Positions 55,785 to 64,000 of a stretch of DNA of 64,000 bases are shown here, piece by piece. This stretch comes from Apoda limacodes (taxonomy: Eukaryota > Arthropoda > Insecta > Lepidoptera > Limacodidae), in assembly GCA_946406115.1 (NCBI GenBank), contig OX291540.1, forward strand, positions 6,258,563 to 6,322,562, given 5' to 3'. Below the pieces are notes generated by a model. The model was given only the letters and a program-made list of their open reading frames with translations. It ran no database searches and was not told where the DNA came from. Position numbers and translations under genes: made by a program. The stretch's first letter is position 1; every line of letters begins with the position of its first letter.

Positions 55785-55940
55785 ATGCTATGCCGCACGT
55801 GGCTGGCCAAATGCTATGGCGCACGTGGCTGGCAAAATGCTATGGCGCACGTGGCTGACTAAATGCTATGGCGCACGTGGCTGGCCAAATGCTATGGCGC
55901 ACGTGGCTGGCAAAATGCTATGCCGCACGTGGCTGTCACG
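55785..55940 (+). repeat. Six-copy 26-bp tandem array with regular CACGTG sites
   Basis: ATGCTATG(G/C)CGCACGTGGC + TG(G/A)C(C/A/T)AA repeats exactly every 26 bp (starts 55785, 55811, 55837, 55863, 55889, 55915). Every unit carries CACGTG, at 55796, 55822, 55848, 55874, 55900 and 55926. Unit endings run CCAA, CAAA, CTAA, CCAA, CAAA, which suggests that a three-unit (78-bp) block was itself duplicated. CACGTG is the E-box bound by many bHLH factors. A plus frame crosses the array but is not protein-like. Confidence 0.95.
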
Positions 55941-57274
55941 ATGGTACTGCGGTGTGCTGGAAGTTTGCCGTAGAATCCTATTATGTGTACATAGAATTAA
56001 GATAGATGACAGTAATGGAATAGGTCTAAGTAAGTCCTTTTAAGATTCGATGTACTTAAGAATTAGAATGTCATTCAAAGGCTTCTAGAAAATATTTTAA
56101 GGGTCCGCAAGGGCATGGCGAAGAATCATGCAAAGATAAAACATTCTAATTCAGACCGCAATCGAGTCAACATCTTTGTATATTTTTTTTATATAAATTG
56201 TAACATATATTTACATTGAATGTTGTATTCTAAAACAAATAAAGTGAGCTTGCCTTCCGTTTTCACACGGCTTGCTAAGTTATTAAGGAATTTGATTTAC
56301 ATCCCGAAAGCCTAAACTTCCATATTAAGCCAAGCGAGCGGCCGAAGTTAAATCTCGGCCGACAAACCTCCGCAGTACCTTTATTTTGAAATTTAAAAAA
56401 AAAATGATAGTGAAGTAAATGTCACCTATAATAAAGGTAAAATATATAAATATATTATACTAAGGTTTATTCTATCTACCAAACGACTCTATCGGTCTAT
56501 TTCGGAAAGTTAAAAATTAAAATGCCTTGATCTACATATGAGTTGTAAAAAACTTTACGCATTGAATCAACCTTGCGGTCGCTTGTCTCACTGGACGATC
56601 TAGTATTTTATGATTTTCAATCGCAACTAGTTATCGTCCGCGATTTCGTCCACGTTACCACAACTGCTTGTTTATTTTTGTTGCTTGTCGTTCATTGATG
56701 ACACGTACGTATACACGCTCAAACGTTCAATAAAAATTGTATGTTGTAAGGTTCAAGAACAGTAAAGCTTAATCAGGGATTTCATCATACCATCACTATG
56801 GCTTAGCACTGTGTCATCTGACCCCTGTCTACGTTATAATTAAGTACAAAACCACGGTTACAGAAGCTGTCATAAATATTGGCTAGCGATTGGTTTGAAT
56901 TAACGTGTAGTTTCGTCCTGACTTCTATGTGATTTTACTCCATTATTTCAATAATCACTTAATGTTCTATAAAGTATTTGTCTCAAGAATTCTTCTTAAG
57001 TATTTTCTATGATTTCCCTGTTACGTTTAAGAGAACATCTGTTAAGTTGGCATTTTTAATTTTACTGTAACCTAGAATAGCCTACGTCAATTAAACTCTG
57101 TATATTAAATAAAAAACTAAATGCATTAATTCAATAGAAACTTCGGTTATTTAATAGTTCACTGGCGTTTCATGAATGAATATAATATTGCTTTTTGCGA
57201 TGTTAAACAGCGATTATGATAATATGGCGTTTTATGTCGGTCGCATACTACGAGAAATTTTCGTTAGAAAAATT
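55941..57274. other. Unassigned, possible LTR-like or polyA-signal region
   Basis: TGTCACGATGGTACTGCGG at 55935 is followed by a T-rich TATA-like tract (about 56178-56200) and an AAACAAATAAAGTGAGC polyadenylation-type signal (about 56233-56250). This could be part of an LTR, but no second LTR or coding region was found. The rest to 57274 is anonymous. Confidence 0.25.
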
Positions 57275-57365
57275 TAATAATAATAATAAAATTCTTTAGT
57301 GCACTAAGTTTGTACATGGGCGAACTTCATGCCTTTAGGCATTTTCTACCAGTTAACCATTGGTA
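57275..57365 (-). mobile_element. LINE 3' end with TAA-type tail
   Basis: On the minus strand, TGGTTAACTGGTAGAAAATG, CCTAAAGGCATGAAGTTCGC and CCATGTACAAACTTAGTGCA lead into ATTATTATTATT. This GGTAGA...TGCCTxAAGGCATxAAGTxCGCC...TGTACA terminus is common at the 3' end of lepidopteran retroelements and transcripts. Confidence 0.65.
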
Positions 57366-58023
57366 ATGTAGACATAAACAAGGGGTTGTGCATTGTTTGT
57401 TGTAATAGATCATAGTAGCTTTAATAATGATAATAGATTTAGTGATAAAAGATAGTATATAAAAATAATATCATACAGTATAATATGTAAATAAGTAGGT
57501 GGATAAATTATATATAATTTATAGATAAATATAGATATACTCGTATGTATATATAATGCATATGTAGGTATGTAGGCATATGTAGTGACATTTTCTAGTG
57601 AGAAAGCAACCAATACCTGACCTATGTATTTTGGATGTCGATATATTATATTTCGTTTCGTAGTCATTGCTTAGCCGCCGGACATAGCTTCGAACAGCGT
57701 GTATACACCTGTGAGTCGTGCAAACGGCGTGAACACTTAGTGTAGCATGGGTATTTATTTGCGCGAAAGGTTTAACAAACACGTGCACTATGCCATCCCT
57801 TGTCAGATTACGCACATCAAAGCGTTCTATTCAAACATGCGTGTAATACAAACGTTTGCAGGCATTTGCGTTAGTTACTTGCCACACATTTGTACAAACA
57901 AAGTCCAGTTGCTTGTGCGGCTCTGAGCGAAACACTCGTTTTTATGTAGTTATTAAAGATGGACTAGGGGCAGAAAAGTGTTTTTCTTGAATTTATTTAG
58001 TTTTGGCAAACTATACGAAATCC
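57366..58023. other. Intergenic sequence, no gene seen
   Basis: 57530-57580 is TATGTA/CATATG-rich. 57660-57900 is GC-richer with several CGTG words, without a convincing frame. Confidence 0.35.
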
Positions 58024-58200
58024 ATTGAGTAGGACTCAGGCCACCACCTGCCACCCATTTAAGGTCGTCGGTCCACAGGGCTGGAGGGCGTCCCACTCTT
58101 TGCCTTCCCATACGCGGTGCCCACTCTAGAACATGTCTGCTCCATCGGTCAGTCCTCCGACAGACGTCGCAAGCCTATTGCCACTTCAGCTTACTAATTC
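58024..58200 (-). mobile_element. RTE-type LINE C-terminal fragment, well preserved
   Basis: The minus strand is open except for one stop: RISKLKWQ, stop, ACDVCRRTDRWSRHVLEWAP, RMGRQRVGRPPALWTDDLKW, VAGG. This is the RTE C-terminal signature (KWQWAGH, RRTDxRW, VLEWxPR, GRPPxRWTDDLxxVAG), with AGH replaced. It is the least damaged RTE piece in the window. Confidence 0.88.
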
Positions 58201-59019
58201 TGCGTTTTATAACTGTGATAACATGTATACAAATGCACGTAAAATTTGTCGTCGGCTTTGGGCACTTTATATTGACGCGTTCGGCTCAGATTCATCATAA
58301 AGAAAAACTAAATCTTTTTCCTTCCATAAAAAGGAAAGAAAGATAAATGCTCAAACCCAGGCCTGTGGGCTGGCATAGCATGTGACTTTTGTTTATTTTA
58401 CAATTGAAATGTAAATGTAACACTTATTATGCACTAGGTGGGATATCAGCTGACATGGAATCAAAGTTATGGCTCACCTCTAATATTGGTTTGGTATCTT
58501 AGTATGATGCCACTTGGAGCGGATTACCAATTATCGTCGTAATAATCGAATAAAGATATAGGAATACCAACGTCTATCAATTGTATCATCATTCCGAAAA
58601 CATGTTAATATTCCATCTAATATAACATTACTAAAATCTTGGAATTTGATAAAATATCACAACTGCCTGTTATCATTTCCACACACAAATATAAAATACT
58701 ATAGAGCTTTTAAATAAAATATTTACAAAAATTATCAATTTTCAATTAAAGTTAAACGTTTATTATTTTAAATATATACTGTAATATAGGTATACAATGA
58801 TACAACTACCAACATATGTCGTTGGTACCTCGTTTAATGACTCTCTTGCGAAGAACTTCCGTATGATGCAGAAGCTCTCCAAAACCCTCTTTATGGCTCT
58901 TATCACGCAGGGCACTCTCATTCTAAACGTGTAAAAGCTATTTTTGGTTTAGTTGGAAAGTAAATAGTCAACTGGAAGGATTTGTAATAGTGCTGTAATT
59001 TTTATCTTTATTCAATAGT
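58201..59019. other. Intergenic sequence, no gene seen
   Basis: AT-rich; no recognisable frame or element. Confidence 0.4.
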
Positions 59020-59830
59020 TAAGGTTTTCTTCTTTTATTTATTAAGGTTCCGTACTAAACTGGGTGCCAATTCAGCTGTTTGTCTGCCCGACCTTAAACG
59101 GCGCTCTCGTTTAGAGCAATGTGGTTAAAAGTCTAAAACTTTCACAGAATATATGTTATTATGGCGGATGTTCCAGAAAAATAAAATAAAATAGGGGAGT
59201 CCCCATTGAAGAAACCTATATTTATTGTTTTTGCTTATAAACGGCAATACGCTCAAGCTTCTGACTTAAAACGATTTTAGTGTTAATTCAATATTTAATA
59301 TTTTTAATAATAAAAACCGCTCAAGTGCGAGTCGGGCTCGTGCATTCTGTTGGTACGGAACCACGTCCATTGAGATTTCGTCTCTGTTTAGAGTTTCGTA
59401 CACAAAGGGTGCCAAAGGAGCCCTTTTACTAAGCCTACGCTCTCTGTCAGTCAGTCTGACCAATAAAAGGCTGAATTTTTTACACAATATGTGTTATAAA
59501 TAGAGGATTATCTAACAAATAAGAAAAAGTAAAAATTTAAGGGGGGTCCCCATACAATGAACACATTTCGTTGTTTGTGCTATATCGTAAAACAGTATAC
59601 ATACAAATTTCAAACTTCCAGTAGTCCAAAGTATAACAACAAATAATAAGAACCGGCCAAGTGTGAGGCGGGCCCAACCTATTACTTTTTTAAATTACTG
59701 GTACAGCGCCATTTAGCTTATTATTAAGAGAAACAGTAACACATTTGTTTGTTGGAAACTATATTCAAAGTTAAGCAACTTCAGGCTTGGTCAGTTGGAT
59801 CAGCAAGTAAATAACGTAAATGGTGGTAGG
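59020..59830 (-). repeat. Dispersed repeat family A, inverse nested copies
   Basis: 59038-59170 and 59320-59520 both contain the CGTAC...AAAGGGTGCCAAAGGAGCCC, CTCTGTCAGTCAGTCTGACC type words. 59530-59830 (GGGGGGTCCCCATACAATGA, AACCGGCCAAGTGTGAGGCG, TGGTACAGCGCCATTTAGC) is the inverse of 14530-14900. The frame at 59266-59487 reading NARARLALERF is simply this repeat, not a gene. Confidence 0.75.
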
Positions 59831-61643
59831 TAAGGAAGGATATTGCTTACCTCGGAGATTGGTAGATATTTGTGCCGTTTGCTGTGGAGACTTTGGGTCC
59901 AAACTTTTTTGAAAATTTTGTCAAGAAAATTAATTGACACGTTATCTCATGATCAGAGGGCTGGCACATATTTAGCTAATAGGATTAGTTTAGCTATACA
60001 ATGAGGAAACGTTGCCAGCCTTCTGGGCACTCTTCACGTGGCAGTTCTTTTAATATTGTTTTTTATTTAAAGTTCAGCCATTTTTATTTATAGTTCAGCC
60101 ATTTTTATTTATAGTTAGTTTTAGATTTATTTATAATTTGTTTAGGTATTTTTTTAACCAATAAATAAATTACAGTTTTGAAGTCGGTTTAATTTTTAAA
60201 TTACTTTTTTATGTTATTTAGTTAGATACCAACCTATTACAATTTGGTCCCTTGCTTTAGGACATACTATACCACTATAGAAGCCTTGTTGGATGAGCCT
60301 ATGTCACTCGGACCATGATAAAAATCGATGGACACTGATGGATGTAGTTTAGTATTGTCTAAATAAAAGTAGTACTACTATAAGTATCTTCTCAATATTA
60401 GTTGCGCATTATTTTTATATGCTATGTTAGCCTTTCTCTTGCCAAATTGCAAAATAAATAAGAAGCTAATTTAGCATAACATCTGTTCTTGTCAAACCCC
60501 ACTTTGTATCCAACACAGAAAGGACTATTTCGGGGGATGACGCAGTTTCTGGAACTGACAATATGACATAATTAAAGGATACAATACAATTTTATTATTG
60601 TTCTTCAGAAGCATAAAACATACATACACACACACACTGCAAGGTTGACAACTGTTGACTACAGTATTATGGGGAAAATAAGTATTATATAATACTGTTT
60701 ATTTTTATAGCTGGCAACCCTACCTCAAATTCGTTTTACCCGGAATATTCATTATGTTTTTATTTTCAAAATTTTAAATATTTCTTTAATTTTTACTTCA
60801 CTATAAATAACCGCAATATTTCAACGTGAAAGGCTGGGAAAACCGTCAACCGCAACACAGGAGACAGTAGATGTCGCTGCCGAGCGATAAGTCTACTAAA
60901 CAAGCATTGTGCTCGACACAAGCTTAACTTGAGCTCGCTTCTGCACAAGCACAAACAAAATCGCAACAGAAACGCATATTGACACAGTTATTTTAAAATG
61001 GTTATTGTTGCTGAATAGTCTTTATACCTAAGTTGCGTAGGTAGTACCTAAGTAGCTGCTTATATCAGCACAAATCGGCTTTACAAAGTAAAGAAAGGAC
61101 GAATTTTGTGGCATTTCAGACGTTCAGATCCGAGATCAAACAGATTACTCTTTTGAACGAGATCGGTTTCTTTTATTAAATGTATTCAATGGTATTGTAC
61201 GACTGAACTACTGTTAAGAGCGACCTCAACTCTCTGTTTCCCATACAATCGTAGCTCACATATTAATTTTGTATCAAAATCGGTTTTACCCATTACTTTT
61301 TCATATTACGAAGTTTGTATGGGGCAACGTGATTTCTTGGTCCAATCTACTTCAAATGTTACATATACCTTATTGAACAGAATTGATTGAAGACGTGTTT
61401 TGTATTTTATTGAAATTCATCCCCCAAACGGGGTTAAAAAGGGGTAGAAAGTTATTTTGGCGTTGATTTGTTTTGAAGTTGATATCAATACTCCTTAGTG
61501 CTTTTTATTTAAATAACATTTTATTTTGACACGTATTTGAAAACTAAATCCGATTTTATTCAAAAAAGGTTGAACTCACCTAAAAACATAAGCAAATACT
61601 CTTTAAAATTGGAATGTCTCGAAGGTCACCGTACTTATTATTA
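59831..61643. other. Intergenic sequence with repeats, no gene seen
   Basis: AGTTCAGCCATTTTTATTTAT is directly duplicated at about 60072-60113. CA microsatellite words lie near 60620-60640. 61255-61450 contains common dispersed words (TATGGGGCAACGTGATTTC, GGGGTTAAAAAGGGGTAG). 60830-60960 is GC-richer without a frame. Confidence 0.4.
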
Positions 61644-62046
61644 GTAAACCGATTGTAATGAAATTTTGGTAAATTGTTACAAACACGCCGGGGAATGTTT
61701 CCAAGAAAGAAAAAAGGGTCAAAAGCGAGTGAGACAGGGTCAAGTGCGAGTCGGACTCGCGCAATAAGGGTAAACCGATTGTAGTGAAATTTTGGTAAGT
61801 TGTTATGCACATGCCGGGGAAGGTTTCTGAGAAAGGAAAAAGAGTCAAGTGCGAGTCGAACTCGCGCAATAAGGGTGTATCGATTGTAAAAAAATTTTGG
61901 TAAGTTGGTATGCACACGCCGGGGAATGTTTCTGAGAAAGAAAAAACGGTCAAGTGCCCGTCGCACTCGCGCAATATGGTTAAACCGATTTTAATGCAAT
62001 ATTGCTAAGTTGTTATGCACCCGCCGGGGAAGGTTTCTGAATTAAT
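61644..62046 (+). repeat. Four-copy tandem repeat, period 105-126 bp
   Basis: Units start at 61644, 61770, 61875 and about 61980 with (G)TAAACCGATTG or a variant. They run through GAAATTTTGGTAAGTTGTTA, CGCCGGGGAAxGTTTCTGAG, AAAGxAAAAA and GTCAAGTGCGAGTCGxACTC, GCGCAATAAGG. The last part is the core of family A, here amplified. As 105 is 35 codons, the minus strand keeps long open frames (61580-61966, repeating ARVRLALDSFSFLRNLP); these are by-products of the array. Confidence 0.92.
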
Positions 62047-62454
62047 GCAGAAGGTTGGTGCGGCAGTTGTTTTTTTAAAAAAAACAATATTCGCCAGGTC
62101 AGCTAGTTTTCATATAAACTGACAATCCACCCTTAATCCTTCCGTATTATAAAATCCTATATTATGTTCTCCCTACTGTGGTCCTGTACAGCATTTTTAG
62201 TATCTTTTTCATCTGAGATGTATAAATTGTTTGTCTAGTAAGCGGAAAACGTTTCTAGTCTTCGATGGTCCAAGTTCTCCCATGCAAGTATTAAAACCTT
62301 ACAAACATGTCTCCTGTATCTGCAATGTTGTCCTGGCTTCCTTTTCAATATCGTCTCACACTAAAGCACATATCTATCTAATTCAAAATTGTGATGAATT
62401 CAAACTAGGAAATTGCGCATATAACAATGACTTCATCCTCTTATTGTTTAAATA
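62047..62454. other. AT-rich sequence, no gene seen
   Basis: A 74-codon plus frame at 62231-62455 (MSSKRKTFLVFDGPSSPMQV...) ends at the start of the next repeat. I do not recognise it and consider it weak. Confidence 0.35.
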
Positions 62455-62600
62455 GCGGACAAGTGCGAATCGGGTTCACGCACCGTGAATTCCGTACCAT
62501 CATAAAATTTACGAACACTTACAAAAAAATTGTACGCTGGTGGTCATCCATCCAATCACTGACTACTCCCGACGTTGCCTAAGCATAATTGTCTCTGGCA
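62455..62600 (+). repeat. Dispersed repeat family A fragment
   Basis: GGACAAGTGCGAATCGGGTT, CACGCACCGTGAATTCCGTA and GGTCATCCATCCAATCACTG, ACTACTCCCGACGTTGCC match 14480-14630 in the same orientation. Confidence 0.8.
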
Positions 62601-63436
62601 ACCAGGGTTGCAAATGGAAATAAAACAAAAAAAAACTAATGGTAACATTAAAATAAAAAAATTAAAAAAGAAACTAAATTTTAAGCTTTGAGCGTATAAA
62701 AAAAACGTACCAAAACAATTTGGAAAAAAACTATACAATTCCTTTATGGATTTCTTCTCTCTACCACATGTCTTAACCCACTGACATTAGGGTATGGTGA
62801 CGATGAACTTTATGAAGCATCATAGGCGGTTGACTCACAACGTTATATCATACATTTTTAATTAACACTCTTCGAGTCGAATCAAGCTAGTTCATATCTT
62901 CATATTTAATCAGCGAAACCTTTTATGACTGCTGTAAAATGCCGTGTTATTTTTCCTTGCACTTGAATATTTAAAAATGCCATGAACTTAGTTCTTTGTC
63001 CATTTTATAACATCGATCTATTTTTCTAATAAATATCTGAATATTATCAACGAAGACCTGACGGTCAAGTTTAATGGTGTTTTGGATTTATTAAACCATG
63101 TGTAAGTTAATGCGTGAATCTGTTCTCCCAGTACTTCGTAATTATTTTATCAAAAAGGATATCATTCGATGCCTAATAGCAATACTGCGTGTCATAGAGT
63201 AAAATTATGTTTTTTTTAGAACTGAATATGCAGTTGGCTGATGCAGCCATTACTGCTCCACCGGGCTTTTAGGGCGAGATTCTGAAGGATTCGCTCTTGG
63301 GGTCGTCTCTTCGACCAGCGTGAGCCTCGAACCCAAAGGTGAGTCAGCGCCAGGAGGGGACTTCCCCGTCACGCGGTTGCTAATTATAAAGTCTCATTAA
63401 AACCAAAAAGACGGATTTAAAAGAAAGATTGAACAT
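62601..63436. other. AT-rich sequence with a GC-rich patch
   Basis: 63240-63390 is GC-rich (TGCTCCACCGGGCTTTTAGG...GCGCCAGGAGGGGACTTCCC) with a donor-like AAAG|GTGAGTCAG near 63341. No coding frame is convincing. It may be an old repeat or an exon relic. Confidence 0.3.
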
Positions 63437-63622
63437 TTTTTTTGAAGTGAAAACTTCTTTAGCGGCGTTGTGCACTTTTTTTGTGATGGGTGAAAAATGT
63501 TAAACTCTATAACGAACAAAAAGTAAGAGAAAATTGGGTTGATGAAAAGATGAAAGTACGGATTACACATTATGTTATAACCAGGTTGTATGTTTTCACT
63601 TCTGCCAGTACTCCCGGAGTTT
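63437..63622 (+). repeat. Dispersed repeat family C, short copy
   Basis: TTTTTTTGAAGTGAAAACTT, CTTTAGCGGCGTTGTGCACT and TTGTGATGGGTGAAAAATG at the left and TTTTCACTTCTGCCAGTACT, CCCGGAG at the right are the ends of family C. The middle is about half the length of the 49-kb copy. Confidence 0.75.
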
Positions 63623-63659
63623 TTTAATTTGTTGTTTTTGGTATTAAATGATTAAATAA

Positions 63660-63945
63660 AATGAAAGCTACTTTCTACCATCGCACCCTCGCCATTGGCA
63701 GGGAATTTATCCTCACACTTCGGAATGGTCATGTACAGTGCGGTTTCTAAAAAACTTTCTCCCGGGAACGCTTAGCTTGTGGAATGAGCTCCCTGCCGAG
63801 GTTTTCTCTGAGGACTACAGTATGGGGTTCTTCAAGAAATAAGTATTTAGATTTTTAAGTGTTCGGCAACGCGCGAGTGATGCCCCAGGTGTTGCAAGCG
63901 TCCATAGGCGGACAAGCTTGTTTGCCACCTTAGATGTATAAAAAA
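63660..63945 (+). mobile_element. Jockey-like LINE 3' terminus
   Basis: FYHRTLAIGREFI (about 63672), KTFSRERLA (about 63752), then WNELPAEVFSEDYSMGFFKK ending in a stop (about 63778-63842), then the non-coding words CGGCAACGCGCGAGTGATGC, CAAGCGTCCATAGGCGGAC and TTTGCCACCTTAG, and an A-rich tail. It joins the conserved C-terminal blocks seen separately at 3.4-3.65 and 7.5 kb, confirming they belong to one element family. Confidence 0.87.
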
Positions 63946-64000
63946 TAAATAAATCCAAGTACATATTTTGTCAGTTTGTAAGTTTTAGATACGGTTTTCT
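63946..64000. other. AT-rich end of window
   Basis: Nothing is recognised in these last bases. Confidence 0.4.

Noticed and set aside
55816..56043. Plus-strand ORF of 75 codons crossing the 26-bp array
   Set aside because: The 26-bp period changes frame each unit and the peptide has no protein-like continuity; treated as a tandem array only.
55935..56260. Solo LTR
   Set aside because: A TG start, a TATA-like tract and a polyA-type signal are present, but there is no matching terminus, second LTR, primer-binding site or coding region, so it is kept only as a weak remark.
61580..61974. Two overlapping minus-strand ORFs of 128 and 123 codons with 35-residue repeats
   Set aside because: They are produced by the 105-bp tandem period of a non-coding dispersed repeat; the peptide words come from the family-A core seen elsewhere.

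Overview
The window looks like intergenic (or very large intronic) nuclear DNA from a lepidopteran insect. It is AT-rich and I found no complete host gene. Nearly everything recognisable is decayed transposable-element sequence of kinds familiar from moth and butterfly genomes: Jockey-like LINE 3' ends finishing in the GCTTGTTTGCCACCTTAGTGGTATAAA tail, RTE-type retrotransposons, several other CR1/Jockey-superfamily reverse transcriptases (RTs), the dispersed 'GGTTCCGTACC...CGAGTCGGACTCGCAC' repeat, and the 'TAGCTTTTGCCxGCGGCTTTGCCCGC' repeat. The species cannot be named from the sequence alone. All family assignments come from recognising translated motifs and typical sequences, not from a database search.

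Layout. 0-8 kb: a minus-strand Jockey RT remnant with an intact YADD box, a 376-bp element with 68-bp terminal inverted repeats, a palindromic pair of Jockey 3' pieces, a G-quadruplex-like tract, and a Jockey 3' terminus. 8-16 kb: mostly anonymous AT-rich DNA, with three stretches that could be host exons or a promoter (10.2-10.35, 10.96-11.1 and 12.54-12.97 kb), another degraded Jockey piece, and two copies of the dispersed repeat called family A below. 16-24 kb: three successive plus-strand LINE remnants (16.8-18.4, 20.5-22.1 and 22.1-24.0 kb). 24-30 kb: a perfect 99-bp inverted repeat with a 5-bp loop, repeat families A and C, and an RTE remnant at 28.7-29.8 kb. 30-40 kb: AT-rich DNA with family-B repeats, small hairpin elements, a tRNA-like sequence, and an RTE C-terminal piece. 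40-47 kb: two degenerate RTs and a longer RTE remnant containing a perfect 4 x 30-bp minisatellite. 47-55 kb: family C and B repeats, a minisatellite, a possible Penelope-like endonuclease remnant, a small inverted-repeat element, and a minus-strand RT with a duplicated C-terminus. 55-64 kb: a 6 x 26-bp tandem array carrying six regularly spaced CACGTG sites, LINE fragments, family-A repeats, a four-copy tandem array whose 105-bp period produces spurious repeat ORFs, and a final Jockey 3' terminus.

The genes do not work together in any pathway; these are independent insertions, mostly 5'-truncated, frameshifted and nested. I did not find a convincing new biological system. The items most worth checking are the perfect hairpin at 24.3-24.5 kb (possible hairpin-RNA source, recent fold-back event, or assembly artefact), the CACGTG array at 55.8 kb, and the candidate host exons between 5.8 and 13 kb.
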